A stretch of 64,000 nucleotides of DNA from Hymenobacter glacialis. Lineage in GTDB: Bacteria > Bacteroidota > Bacteroidia > Cytophagales > Hymenobacteraceae. Both the position numbers and the translations under genes were made by a program. Numbering within the stretch: the stretch's first letter is position 1; every line of letters begins with the position of its first letter. Below, piece by piece: positions 18,545 through 26,909 of the stretch. Location: positions 1-64,000 of the forward strand of contig NZ_MDZC01000101.1 in assembly GCF_001816165.1 (NCBI RefSeq), read 5' to 3'. Under the pieces are notes generated by a model that was not told where the DNA came from, did no database searches, and saw nothing but the letters and a program-made list of their open reading frames with translations.

Positions 18545-20239
18545 TCAGTCTTTGCGCACCCGCTCCAGCAGCAGCTGGTTCATAGGGTTGGGCGCCAGGC
18601 CACGCACGTTGTTCTGGGTCAGGCGCACCACTTCGTCATAATACAGGCTGATAACCGGGCTTTCCTCCACCACAATGCGGTCCATGGCCTGGTAAAGGGC
18701 CGTGCGTCGGGCCACGTCCTGCGTGCGGCGGGCTTCGTCGTAGAGCTTGTCGTAGGCCGCGCTTTTGAAGTGGGTTTTATCGGGGCCGGCGGGGCTAAAG
18801 TTGGGACTGTAGAACAGAGCCAGGTAGTTTTCGGCGTCGGGGTAGTCGCCCAGCCAGCTTTTGGCAAAAAACGCCACCCGGCCATTATCCACCAGGTCCT
18901 GCTGCGCGGCCGATTGGTTGATGTCAATCTGCACCCGCACGCCCACATCGGCCCACTGTTTCTGGAGGTACTCCCCTATTTCCTTGCGTTCGAGCACCGT
19001 GCTCAGGCGCAGCTTCAGCGGGCGCTGGGGGCTGTAGCCGGCTGCGCGCAGCAACTGACGGGCCTTCTGCGGCTGGTAGGTGTAGCCGGGCACCTCCTTT
19101 TCGGAGAACGACGGCAGCGCCGTGGGCACGAAGCCGGAAGTGCCGGGGTTGCCCACGCCGTTGAGCAGGTACTTCAGCATTTCGGGCTTGTTGAGCGCGT
19201 AGTTCAAGGCCTGGCGCACGCGCTTATCGCGCAGGGCCCGGCCCTGTTCGGCCTGCTCCCCAATCAGGTTGGCCGAATCGAGCTGGAAGCCCAGGTACTC
19301 CGTGTTCAGGTACGGCGCTTTCTGCACTGTGAACTTGCCCTTAAAGTCGTCCCGAATGGTGCCATCGGGGTGCATGATGAGGTCGCGCGAACCGGCCCGG
19401 ATGCCGGACAGGAAATCGAGTTTGCCCTGCATAAAGGTCAGGAATTCGGTTTTGCGGTCGGGCAGGAAGCTCACAGCCACGGCATCCAGGTACGGCAGGG
19501 CGCGGCCCTTTTCGTCGCGCCGCCAGTAGTGGGGGTTGCGCTCAAAGAGCAACACGTTGCCATCGTCCCAGAGCTTGTATTGGAACGGCCCTGTGCCCAC
19601 CGGGTGCTCGCGGAAGTCCTTGCCGTATTTCTCCACGGCCTCGTGCGGCACCACATAGGCATACGGCATGGTAAGAATGCCCAGAAACGGAATAAACGGC
19701 TCCTTGAGGTGAATGCGGAACGTGGAATCGTTGGCTGCCACGAAGGCCGTGTCGCTGATGCTGCCATCGGGTTTCTCTAGCACTTTGCCCCGGAAAATCC
19801 AGCCGCCGGAGCTGGCCGTAGCCGCGTCGAGGATGCGCTTGAAGCTGTACACGAAGTCGGCGGCGGTCACTTCGCGGCCCTGGCCGCTGGCAAACGCCTC
19901 GCTGTTATGGAACCGCACGCCGCGTCGCAGCACGAAGGTGTAGCCCCGCCCATCGGGCGAAATGCTGTAGCGCCGGGCCAGCGCGGGCACCGGCAGCAGG
20001 GCCGAATCCAGTTCCATCAAACCGTTGTAGAGCTGGCCTACGGCCCAGGAGTTGGCTTGGTTGCGGGCAAAAGCCGGGTCAAGCGAGGTGAGGGCTTCGG
20101 GCTGGTTGTAGCGGAACACGCGGCGCTCGTCGGCGGCTGGGCGCGCCGCGTCCTGGCAGCTCGCCAGCGTCAACAGGCCCAGCCAGAATCCAAACGGTTT
20201 AGCCAATAAGCTAGCCCAACGTGCCAAAAAAGGGGCCAT
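18545..20239 (-). CDS. Peptide ABC transporter substrate-binding lipoprotein (SBP_bac_5)
   Basis: A 564-residue oligopeptide- or dipeptide-binding protein. The signal ends in a lipobox (LLTLASC), so it should be anchored to the membrane facing the periplasm. Family landmarks are visible: PEALTSLDPAFARNQANSWA at the N-terminus, YSISPDGRGYTFVLRRGVRF, and the signature VYSFKRILDA, followed by VGTGPFQYKLW and ERNPHYW. The permease and ATPase genes that would complete an importer are absent from the window, so its partners must be encoded elsewhere or it works alone. The length is normal for the family. Confidence 0.92.
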   Translation of the reverse strand: MAPFLARWASLLAKPFGFWLGLLTLASCQDAARPAADERRVFRYNQPEALTSLDPAFARNQANSWAVGQLYNGLMELDSALLPVPALARRYSISPDGRGYTFVLRRGVRFHNSEAFASGQGREVTAADFVYSFKRILDAATASSGGWIFRGKVLEKPDGSISDTAFVAANDSTFRIHLKEPFIPFLGILTMPYAYVVPHEAVEKYGKDFREHPVGTGPFQYKLWDDGNVLLFERNPHYWRRDEKGRALPYLDAVAVSFLPDRKTEFLTFMQGKLDFLSGIRAGSRDLIMHPDGTIRDDFKGKFTVQKAPYLNTEYLGFQLDSANLIGEQAEQGRALRDKRVRQALNYALNKPEMLKYLLNGVGNPGTSGFVPTALPSFSEKEVPGYTYQPQKARQLLRAAGYSPQRPLKLRLSTVLERKEIGEYLQKQWADVGVRVQIDINQSAAQQDLVDNGRVAFFAKSWLGDYPDAENYLALFYSPNFSPAGPDKTHFKSAAYDKLYDEARRTQDVARRTALYQAMDRIVVEESPVISLYYDEVVRLTQNNVRGLAPNPMNQLLLERVRKD

Positions 20240-20257
20240 GCGAACAGGGAAAGAATG

Positions 20258-20265
20258 TATCTTTG
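20258..20265 (+). promoter_or_regulatory. Candidate -7 box upstream of parA
   Basis: TATCTTTG fits TAnnTTTG; no well-placed TTG is seen. If used, the parA mRNA would carry a leader of about 150 bases holding the palindromic repeat at 20284-20410. Confidence 0.3.
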
Positions 20266-20283
20266 TGCAATGCTACGGCAAAA

Positions 20284-20410
20284 GTCGTTAGTTTTTGGTT
20301 GTCAGTTGTTCGTTGTCAGTTGTTAGTCCATCGAGCGTCAAACCTCGTTTACTGATAACTGGCAACGAACAACTGACAACCAAAGCCTGGCAACGAACAA
20401 CTGACAACTA
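20284..20410. repeat. Palindromic repeat, family 2 (GTTGTCAGTTG), copy 1
   Basis: A left arm at 20298-20327 pairs with 20352-20381. In addition, an identical 21-base unit occurs directly at 20360-20380 and 20388-20408. The repeat ends seven bases before the parA start codon. A second family member lies at 26910-27000. Confidence 0.8.
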
Positions 20411-20417
20411 GAGACTC

Positions 20418-21224
20418 ATGGGAAAAATCATCGCGGTAGCCAATCAAAAAGGCGGGGTGGGCAAAACCACTACCTCCATCAACCTCGCGGCTTCCCTGGC
20501 CGCGCTGGACTACCGGACCCTGCTCGTCGACGCCGACCCCCAGGCCAACGCCACTTCCGGCGTGGGCTACGACCCCAAGGACATCCAGAACAGCATTTAC
20601 GAGTGCATGGTGGACGGCATCAACGCCCAGGACATCATCCTGCCCACCAACATCCTGCCCCACCTCGACCTCATGCCTTCCCACATCGACCTGGTGGGCG
20701 CCGAGGTGGAGATGATAAACCTGCCCAACCGCGAGGAAAAAATGAAGGAGGCCCTGCGCCCCCTCGCCGAGCAGTACGACTTCATCATCATCGACTGCTC
20801 GCCCTCGCTGGGCCTCATCACCGTGAATGCCCTCACGGCGGCGCACTCTGTCATCATCCCGGTGCAGTGCGAGTACTTCGCGTTGGAGGGTTTGGGCAAG
20901 CTCCTGAATACCATCAAAATCATTCAGAGCCGCCTCAACACCGAGCTTGAAATTGAAGGCATCCTGCTCACGATGTACGACGTGCGCCTGCGCCTGAGCA
21001 ACCAGGTGGTGGAGGAAGTCCGCATGCACTTCCAGCAGCTGGCCTTCGACACCATCATCCCCCGGAACGTGAAGCTGAGCGAGTCGCCCAGCTTCGGCAT
21101 CCCCGTCATCCTGCACGACGCCGAGAGCAAAGGCTCCATCAGCTACCTCAACCTGGCCCGCGAAATCGTGGAGAAAAACAGCGTGGAAGCAACTGAAGAA
21201 ACGGCCGAGGACGAGCGGATTTAA
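20418..21224 (+). CDS. parA: Chromosome partitioning ATPase ParA (Soj)
   Basis: A 268-residue deviant-Walker ATPase. The Walker A motif KGGVGKTTT carries the signature first Lys, Walker B is FIIIDCSPSLG, and the A' motif is LLVDADPQANAT. ParA binds DNA non-specifically in its ATP form and drives ParB-parS complexes apart, so helping segregate chromosome origins. The short N-terminus without a DNA-binding domain fits chromosomal (type Ib-like) ParA. Its usual partner parB lies downstream but 456 bases away, with the gap filled by repeats and a separate parB promoter. Confidence 0.96.
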   Translation: MGKIIAVANQKGGVGKTTTSINLAASLAALDYRTLLVDADPQANATSGVGYDPKDIQNSIYECMVDGINAQDIILPTNILPHLDLMPSHIDLVGAEVEMINLPNREEKMKEALRPLAEQYDFIIIDCSPSLGLITVNALTAAHSVIIPVQCEYFALEGLGKLLNTIKIIQSRLNTELEIEGILLTMYDVRLRLSNQVVEEVRMHFQQLAFDTIIPRNVKLSESPSFGIPVILHDAESKGSISYLNLAREIVEKNSVEATEETAEDERI

Positions 21225-21246
21225 TAGCGGTTATCCGCTAGCTGCT

Positions 21247-21368
21247 CTTTCGGAGTTGTACTCCGAAAGCCCGCACGTTGGGGACTTCCAGTCCCCACGC
21301 CTTACCAATAAAGCGAGTAGCGCTGAGTGAAACTCAGCCACGGGGCCAATTCCCGGAGTACAACTCCG
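21247..21368. repeat. Array of four three-base-loop hairpins
   Basis: Four perfect hairpins: CTTTCGGAGT-TGT-ACTCCGAAAG (21247-21269), TGGGGACT-TCC-AGTCCCCA (21279-21297), GCTGAGT-GAA-ACTCAGC (21322-21338) and CGGAGT-ACA-ACTCCG (21354-21368). All share a GAGT or GACT next to a three-base loop. The first and last are inverted copies, so the array as a whole is also palindromic. Confidence 0.85.
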
Positions 21369-21417
21369 AAATAGCAACAGAAAAACGCCGGAGCCCCCTC
21401 CCCGCTTCATCAAACAG

Positions 21418-21473
21418 TAAAGCCCCGTTGGGGCGGCATTCGTTGAACGAGTGTCGCCCCAACGGGGCTTTAT
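21418..21473. repeat. Long GC-rich inverted repeat, possible terminator
   Basis: AAAGCCCCGTTGGGGCG pairs with CGCCCCAACGGGGCTTT across a short loop. A partial relative (GCCGCCCCGCTGGGGCTAGG) follows at about 21503-21522. The hairpin ends in TTT only, so termination is possible but not certain. Confidence 0.75.
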
Positions 21474-21540
21474 CGTTAATAGTCACCTGACTACTACCAA
21501 CATGCCGCCCCGCTGGGGCTAGGTTGAACAGCTTGTTCAT

Positions 21541-21596
21541 CAGGCTCCCCATCTCCCCAAGGAGAGGGAGCCGGGGGGTGAGGTGCCCCCCCCCCA
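21541..21596. repeat. CTCCCC/GGGGAG-type intergenic repeat
   Basis: CTCCCCATCTCCCCAAGGAG, then AGGGAGCCGGGGGGTGAGGT and a C10 run, make an imperfect GC hairpin. It resembles a repeat type I recall from intergenic DNA of other Bacteroidota. The C10 homopolymer is a likely spot for length errors. Confidence 0.55.
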
Positions 21597-21607
21597 AACT
21601 TTCCGGC

Positions 21608-21637
21608 TTGCCCTTCGGCCAACAATCCGTAATTTTG
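21608..21637 (+). promoter_or_regulatory. parB promoter
   Basis: TTG (21608-21610), 19 bases, then TAATTTTG (21630-21637) fit the Bacteroidota -33/-7 consensus (TTG, 17-23 bases, TAnnTTTG). The parB ATG is 43 bases downstream. This would let parB be transcribed independently of parA. Confidence 0.6.
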
Positions 21638-21680
21638 ACATCCGTTGCCGCATGCCTTTTATGGGCCCGGCCGATGAACT

Positions 21681-22667
21681 ATGGCTTTAGAGAGAAACGA
21701 AGAGAAACTGCAAGCCGCCTTAGCCGCCGCTGCGTCGGTGAAACGCAAGAGTGGCCTGGGCCGGGGCCTCAACGCCCTGATTGAAGGCAGCTACGATAAA
21801 AAAGGCGAGCGGCCCGGGTCCAGCGAGCGGCTCGTGTCGCACCCCGTCAACTCGGTGGGCTTTATTGCGGTCGAGCACATTGATGCCAACCCCTACCAGC
21901 CCCGCACCCACTTTGATAAGGAAGCCCTGCAGGAACTGGCCAACAGCATCAAGATTCAGGGCATCATTCAGCCCGTGACGCTGCGCCAGCTCGGCACCAA
22001 TTCCTACCAGCTGATTTCGGGCGAGCGGCGTCTGCAGGCCTCCAAGCTGGCTGGCCTGGAAACCATTCCGGCCTACATCCGCAAGGCCGACGACCAGCAA
22101 ATGCTGGAAATGGCCCTGATTGAGAACATTCAGCGCGAAAACCTGAATGCCATCGAAATTGCCCTCAGCTACCAGCGCCTGCTGAGCGAGTGCAACCTGC
22201 GCCAGGAAGAGCTGGGCGACCGGGTGGGCAAAAACCGCAGCACCGTCACCAACTACCTGCGCCTGCTCAAGCTGCCGCCCGATGTGCAGATTGGTCTGCG
22301 CGACGCCGAAATCAGCATGGGCCACGCCCGCGCCCTCATCGGCATCGACGACCCCAAGGCGCAGGTGGAGCTTTTCCGCAAGATTGTGGCCGAGGAACTG
22401 TCGGTGCGCCGGGTAGAGGAGCTGGTGCGCGGCGGCTACGGCCGGCCAACGGCCAACAGCGGCGCGGAAGATAACGGCACGCCCGCCGCCCCCGCCCAGC
22501 CCGTGGTGCCCGCCGCCGAGTTGCGCCGCACCGAGCGCCACCTCACCGACCGGTTTGGCTCGCGCGTGCAGGTGCGTCCCGGCCCCAAAGGCAGCGGCGA
22601 AATCAAAATTGCCTTCGACTCGGTGGAAGACATGCAGCGCATCCTGCACATCCTGCACCCCTCCTGA
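21681..22667 (+). CDS. parB: Chromosome partitioning protein ParB (Spo0J)
   Basis: A 328-residue CTP-dependent DNA clamp that loads at parS sites. The N-terminus has the ParA-stimulating peptide type (KRKSGLGRGLNALI). The CTP-binding fold includes NPYQPRTHF and the GERRLQAS motif (GERRxxA class). A helix-turn-helix (RQEELGDRVGKNRSTVTNYL) recognises parS. The C-terminal dimer domain is FGSRVQVRPGPKGSGEIKIA to the end, with a variable Ala/Pro linker before it. No perfect parS palindrome was seen in the window. It heads the conserved parB-DUF5683-dapB-lepB series. Confidence 0.96.
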   Translation: MALERNEEKLQAALAAAASVKRKSGLGRGLNALIEGSYDKKGERPGSSERLVSHPVNSVGFIAVEHIDANPYQPRTHFDKEALQELANSIKIQGIIQPVTLRQLGTNSYQLISGERRLQASKLAGLETIPAYIRKADDQQMLEMALIENIQRENLNAIEIALSYQRLLSECNLRQEELGDRVGKNRSTVTNYLRLLKLPPDVQIGLRDAEISMGHARALIGIDDPKAQVELFRKIVAEELSVRRVEELVRGGYGRPTANSGAEDNGTPAAPAQPVVPAAELRRTERHLTDRFGSRVQVRPGPKGSGEIKIAFDSVEDMQRILHILHPS

Positions 22668-22825
22668 TAATTGCCGCCAGGCGGCTCATACGGCGGAGTT
22701 TGCGGAAACTTTTGGTGCGCTATCAGGCGCTGACAATGCTTCCGCAAGCTCCGTACGGTATTCTTTCAAGATGCATCTGCTGGCTAACGCGCTAAATAGT
22801 GGCATTCTCCGTTAGCAGGTTTGAC

Positions 22826-23572
22826 ATGAAAAATTTGCATCCTCACATCGCGGCCCTTGTGGTTTTGCTTGGCTTGCTGTTCACGGGCTTGTCGGGGCGC
22901 GCCCAGGTTTTGGGGACGCCATTTCCCGGCACGCCAGCTCCCACCACCATCCAGCCCGACACCGCCGAAACCCGCGAAGCGGTGGTGACGCCCGAAGCCA
23001 AGCGGCTAAAAGCCGCCGCCGATTCGGCCAAGCGTACGGAGCGCATGTTCCGGGCTTTCGGCTACGAAGGCATTCGCCTGACGCGGCCGGGCAAAGCGGC
23101 CCTGCTCTCTGCCGTGCTGCCCGGCGCGGGCCAGATTTACAACCGCCGCTGGTGGAAGCTGCCACTGGTGTACGGAGCGTTGGGCGGGGTGATTTATGGC
23201 GAAGCCTTTTACCAAAGTCGCTACCGGCAGTACGCTGACGCCAGCAACCTGCTCAAACGCGAAGCATCCATACCCGGTGGCCTACGTCCGCAAGCATCCT
23301 CTCTGCCTTTGCCCGTGCAGCAGGAGCGCAGCATTGATGCAATCGACAACGGCGTGGTGTTTTACCGCGGCTACCGCGACATTTTTTACCTCTACATCGG
23401 CATTGCCTACAGCCTGCAAATAGTGGATGCGCTGGTGGATGCCCACCTGAAAAACTTTGACGTGAGCGAGGACCTGAGCCTGCATTGGGAGCCCACGCTG
23501 CTGGCGGTGCCCGGCCAGGCCTCGGCGCTGCCCACCGCGCCCGGTGTCATGTTTGCACTCCGGGTAAAATAG
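22826..23572 (+). CDS. DUF5683 membrane protein
   Basis: A 248-residue protein with a signal peptide (MKNLHPHIAALVVLLGLLFT) and the DUF5683 core: RPGKAALLSAVLPGAGQIYN, then RRWWKLPLVYGALGGVIY, giving two or three membrane-spanning segments. The family is found next to parB and dapB across Bacteroidota, and no function is established. An insert of about 30 residues (LKREASIPGGLRPQASSLPL) between helices looks variable. The ATG at 22826 was chosen over an earlier in-frame start because it places the signal peptide first. Confidence 0.85.
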   Translation: MKNLHPHIAALVVLLGLLFTGLSGRAQVLGTPFPGTPAPTTIQPDTAETREAVVTPEAKRLKAAADSAKRTERMFRAFGYEGIRLTRPGKAALLSAVLPGAGQIYNRRWWKLPLVYGALGGVIYGEAFYQSRYRQYADASNLLKREASIPGGLRPQASSLPLPVQQERSIDAIDNGVVFYRGYRDIFYLYIGIAYSLQIVDALVDAHLKNFDVSEDLSLHWEPTLLAVPGQASALPTAPGVMFALRVK

Positions 23573-23673
23573 CTGGCTAGGACGTTCCGAGTCCGGAAAG
23601 CGCGGCAGCTGAATCCACGCCCTCACTTTTGCCGAATATCCACTGTTAGCAAACCGCATACTTACTTCTCTGC

Positions 23674-24393
23674 ATGAAAATTCTACTCATTGGCTACGGA
23701 AAAATGGGCCAGACCATTGCAGCCCTGGCTGCCCAACACGGGCACGAAATCGCCGGCATTGTGGACCTGCACGCCACCCAGCTCAACATCACTGACTTTA
23801 CGCCGACTACCGTAGACGTGGCCATCGAATTCACGCACCCCGACTCAGCCTTGGCCAATATCACGGCGTGCCTGCGGCAGGGCATTCCGGTGGTGTGCGG
23901 CTCCACCGGCTGGCTGCACCACTTCGACGAAGCCCAGGCCCTCGCCCAGGAGTTGGGCGGCGGCTTGTTTTATGCTTCCAACTACAGCGTGGGCGTGAAC
24001 CTGTTCTTCCACTTCAACGAGTACATGGCGGCCAAAATGCACCAGTTTGGCGGCTACGACGTGGCCGTGCGCGAAATTCACCACACCCACAAAATCGACC
24101 AGCCCAGCGGCACCGCCCTTACCACGGCCGAAGGCATTATCCGCCACTTCCCCGGCAAAACCAGCTGGCGCAACGAGCCCGCCGAAGCCGCCTCGGAACT
24201 GGCCATCATCAGCGAGCGCAGCGGCGAAGTGGTGGGCACGCACATCGTGCGCTACACCTCGCCCGTGGATACGCTGGAGCTGAAGCACGAGGCCCACAGC
24301 CGCGAAGGCTTTGCGCTGGGCGCCCTACTGGCCGCCAAGTGGCTGCCGGGTCGGGTGGGCGTGTTTGGAATGAAAGAGCTGCTGGATTTGTAA
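23674..24393 (+). CDS. dapB: 4-hydroxy-tetrahydrodipicolinate reductase
   Basis: A 239-residue NAD(P)H-dependent enzyme of lysine and diaminopimelate synthesis, needed for peptidoglycan. The Rossmann start is KILLIGYGKMGQTIA, VCGSTGW is the cofactor-side loop, and EIHHTHKIDQPSGTAL contains the catalytic His/Lys pair and substrate-binding residues. At 239 residues it is of the short Bacteroidota type (E. coli has 273). It sits between DUF5683 and lepB and is likely co-transcribed with them. Confidence 0.96.
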   Translation: MKILLIGYGKMGQTIAALAAQHGHEIAGIVDLHATQLNITDFTPTTVDVAIEFTHPDSALANITACLRQGIPVVCGSTGWLHHFDEAQALAQELGGGLFYASNYSVGVNLFFHFNEYMAAKMHQFGGYDVAVREIHHTHKIDQPSGTALTTAEGIIRHFPGKTSWRNEPAEAASELAIISERSGEVVGTHIVRYTSPVDTLELKHEAHSREGFALGALLAAKWLPGRVGVFGMKELLDL

Positions 24394-24486
24394 TTGCCCG
24401 ACCCATTGCCGCAGCCGGTATGCCCGCTGGGTTTCTGCTGCGTTTCTTTGCCCGATATTTATTGCCAAGCCAAGCTTGCTTCCCCC

Positions 24487-25635
24487 ATGTCCCTGCTGAA
24501 AACCAACCGCCCCGCCGCTCCCCAAGCGCCCAAAACAAAAACCCGCGAGTGGGCCGATTCGCTGATTTTTGCCATTGTGGCGGCCACGCTCATTCGCTGG
24601 GCCACTTTTGAGGCCTACACCATTCCCTCGCCCAGCATGGAAAACTCCCTGCTGGTGGGCGACTACCTGTTTGTGAGCAAGCTGCACTACGGCCCCATCA
24701 CGCCTCAAACGCCGCTGCAAGTCCCGCTCACGCACCAAACGGTGTGGGGCACGGCCCTCAAAAGCTACTCCGAGCTCATTCAGCTGCCCACCTACCGCCT
24801 GCCGGGCTTCTCCGAAATCAAGCGCAACGACGTGGTGGTGTTTCACGTGCCGCACGAGTCTCAGTACCCCGCCGACCTGCGCACCAACTACATCAAGCGC
24901 TGCGTGGCCGTGGCCGGCGACACCCTCGAAATCCGCGAAGGCAAAGTGTACCTCAACGGCAAGCCCGGCGAAACCCCTCCCGGCCTCGAAACCACCTACT
25001 TCATGCAGGTAGACAACCCCAACGACGAGGTGGTGGCCGCCCTGCGCGCCCAGGGCGTGGTAGACTACGACCAGCCCGGCGGCAGCCCCCAGGCCGTGCC
25101 CGGCCCCGACGGCAAGCTCGGCTACGCCATCAGCGGCACAGTGGCCGCGGCCGACTACTTCCGCAAGCAGCCCTACGTGAAGAGTATGACGGTGCTTCAG
25201 CCGCCCGTGCTGCTGTTTCCCGACGTGGCCGACTTCCGCAACTCTGGTGCCATGAGCGCCACCCCGCGCGGGTGGTCGCTGGACAACTACGGCCCGCTGC
25301 CCATCCCGAAAAAAGGCCAGACCATTGCCCTCACACCGGGCAATGCCGCCATCTACTTCAAAATTGTGGCCCGCTACGAGCGTAACCAGGGCATAACCTG
25401 GAAGGATGGCATGATTTACCAGAACGGGAAGATGCTCACCAGCTACACCATCAAGCAGAACTACTACATGATGATGGGCGACAACCGCCACAACTCGGAA
25501 GACTCGCGCTTCTGGGGCTTCGTACCCGAAGACCACGTGGTGGGCAAGGCGGTGCTCATTTGGCTATCAGTTGACCCAAACGCCGGCTTCTGGAACAAAA
25601 TCCGGTGGAGCCGCCTGTTCAACATCATTCACTAA
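24487..25635 (+). CDS. lepB: Signal peptidase I
   Basis: A 382-residue inner-membrane serine protease that removes signal peptides from secreted proteins. A helix (SLIFAIVAATLIRWATFEAY) is followed by the nucleophile Ser50 in IPSPSMENSLLVGDYL and the general base Lys137 in TNYIKRCVAVAGDTLEI. Box E is MMMGDNRHNSEDSRFWGFVP. The long insertion between the Ser and Lys boxes, and another before box E, are usual for Bacteroidota LepB. The ATG at 24487 suits the helix position. Its TAA stop lies in the left tip of a 42-base inverted repeat shared with ung. Confidence 0.96.
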   Translation: MSLLKTNRPAAPQAPKTKTREWADSLIFAIVAATLIRWATFEAYTIPSPSMENSLLVGDYLFVSKLHYGPITPQTPLQVPLTHQTVWGTALKSYSELIQLPTYRLPGFSEIKRNDVVVFHVPHESQYPADLRTNYIKRCVAVAGDTLEIREGKVYLNGKPGETPPGLETTYFMQVDNPNDEVVAALRAQGVVDYDQPGGSPQAVPGPDGKLGYAISGTVAAADYFRKQPYVKSMTVLQPPVLLFPDVADFRNSGAMSATPRGWSLDNYGPLPIPKKGQTIALTPGNAAIYFKIVARYERNQGITWKDGMIYQNGKMLTSYTIKQNYYMMMGDNRHNSEDSRFWGFVPEDHVVGKAVLIWLSVDPNAGFWNKIRWSRLFNIIH

Positions 25636-25741
25636 ATCGCTGATTGCCGTTGATTCAATTGATTTCGTTGATTTTTTCAGTCATTAAATTGAACTGTTTA
25701 AATCAACGAAATCAATTGAATCAACGGTAATCAGCGATTTA
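25633..25741. repeat. Near-perfect 42-base inverted repeat between lepB and ung
   Basis: Arms 25633-25674 and 25700-25741 match at 41 of 42 positions around a 25-base AT-rich spacer. Both arms begin TAAATCGC: the left TAA is the lepB stop and the right one, read on the other strand, is the ung stop. It would make a very stable RNA hairpin from either side and so could end both transcripts. It is AT-richer than the flanking genes. Confidence 0.92.
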
Positions 25742-26401
25742 CCAGACTATGGGGTCTATGCCTTTGCTCTCCAGCCAGGCATTGGTTTTGCTGAAGGGTT
25801 TGCTACCGAAAAAGCCTTTATCAGCGGCAAAGGGCGAAGGATGCACGGATTTGATGATTAAGTGCTTGCGCTCGTCAATCAACTCTGATTTTTTGCCGGC
25901 GTAGGCGCCCCACAGAATGAACACCACGTGCTCCCGGCTTTCGGAAACCTTCCGGATAACGGCGTCGGTAAATTCCTCCCACCCTTTTTTCTGGTGCGAG
26001 GCGGGCTCGGAGGCGCGCACCGTGAGCGTGGCGTTGAGCAGTAGCACGCCCTGCTGGACCCAGCGGTCGAGGTTGCCGTTGGGGGCGGGCGGCGTGCCGG
26101 GCATGTCGGCCTGCAGCTCTTTGAATATGTTTTGCAGCGAGGGCGGCGTGCGCTGCCCCTCCTGCACCGAAAACGAGAGGCCGTGGGCCTGGTTGCGCCC
26201 GTGGTAAGGGTCTTGGCCCAGAATGACAACTTTCACGTTGTCGAACGGTGTGGCGTCGAAGGCATGAAAAATATGGGCACCGGCGGGGTAAACGGTGGCC
26301 GTGGCGTATTCGCCTTTCACAAAAGCAATTAGCTTCTGGAAATAGGGCTTTTCAAATTCATTGGCCAGCACGGGCCGCCAGCTCTCGGCTATCTTTACCA
26401 T
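25739..26401 (-). CDS. ung: Uracil-DNA glycosylase
   Basis: A 220-residue family 1 UDG that removes uracil from DNA to start base-excision repair. The water-activating Asp64 is in VVILGQDPYHG, the uracil-binding region is VLLLNATLTVR, and the minor-groove loop is VHPSPFA. The length is typical (E. coli 229). The ATG at 26399-26401 is preferred to an in-frame start 22 codons upstream because MVKIAESWRPVLANEF matches family N-termini. Its stop codon comes from the palindrome shared with lepB. Confidence 0.96.
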   Translation of the reverse strand: MVKIAESWRPVLANEFEKPYFQKLIAFVKGEYATATVYPAGAHIFHAFDATPFDNVKVVILGQDPYHGRNQAHGLSFSVQEGQRTPPSLQNIFKELQADMPGTPPAPNGNLDRWVQQGVLLLNATLTVRASEPASHQKKGWEEFTDAVIRKVSESREHVVFILWGAYAGKKSELIDERKHLIIKSVHPSPFAADKGFFGSKPFSKTNAWLESKGIDPIVW

Positions 26402-26517
26402 CGAAAAAAAATAAGAAAATAAGCGGGCAATTTGCGGCATTAACCCGTAACTTTTGCGTAAAACCAATTCCGGCGGGCCACTGTTACGTCCGCAGCTACC
26501 TCTAAGCGACGATACTT

Positions 26518-26904
26518 ATGCCTACCACCACTACGCAAGGCGTCACGGTTTCGGTTACGACCAACTACCTGCCCGACTACTCCAGCCCCGGCCAGGAGCA
26601 TTTTGTGTTTGCCTATAAAATTGATATTCGCAACAACAGCGAGTTCACTGTGAAGCTGCTGCGCCGCCACTGGCACATTCACGACGCCAACGGCGTAGTG
26701 CGCGAAGTGGAGGGCGAAGGCGTGGTGGGCCGCCAACCCGTGCTGGAGCCCGGCGAGGCCCACCAGTACGTGAGCGGCTGTAACCTGAAATCGGGCGTGG
26801 GCAAAATGCGCGGCACTTACCTCATGGAGCGGCTGGCCAACGGCCAGAATTTCTCGGTAGAGATTCCCGAGTTCACCCTCATGGTGCCGTACCGCCTGAA
26901 CTAA
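26518..26904 (+). CDS. apaG: ApaG domain protein
   Basis: A 128-residue fibronectin-III-like beta protein. Typical ApaG features are YLPDYSSPGQEHFVFAYKID, LLRRHWHIHDANG and VEGEGVVGRQPVLEPGEAHQ, then YVSGCNLKSGVGKMRGTYLM. ApaG is associated with Co2+/Mg2+ efflux phenotypes in enterobacteria, and some forms bind pyrophosphate; the function in Bacteroidota is unproven. The length equals the family norm. A family-2 palindrome follows its stop. Confidence 0.93.
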   Translation: MPTTTTQGVTVSVTTNYLPDYSSPGQEHFVFAYKIDIRNNSEFTVKLLRRHWHIHDANGVVREVEGEGVVGRQPVLEPGEAHQYVSGCNLKSGVGKMRGTYLMERLANGQNFSVEIPEFTLMVPYRLN

Positions 26905-26909
26905 GAAGT

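Larger units (their letters stand above)
21225..21680. other. Repeat-packed parA-parB intergenic region
   Basis: This 456-base gap holds three unrelated repeat types one after another: a four-hairpin array at 21247-21368, a long GC hairpin at 21418-21473 with a related half at 21501-21540, and a purine/pyrimidine-rich repeat at 21541-21596. The parB promoter follows. I see no gene in it. Confidence 0.8.

Noticed and set aside
24839..24854. TGTTTCACGTG, matching the left 11 bases of a parS site, near parAB
   Set aside because: The right half does not match (CCGCA instead of AAACA) and it lies in the lepB coding sequence, where the bases are set by the protein.
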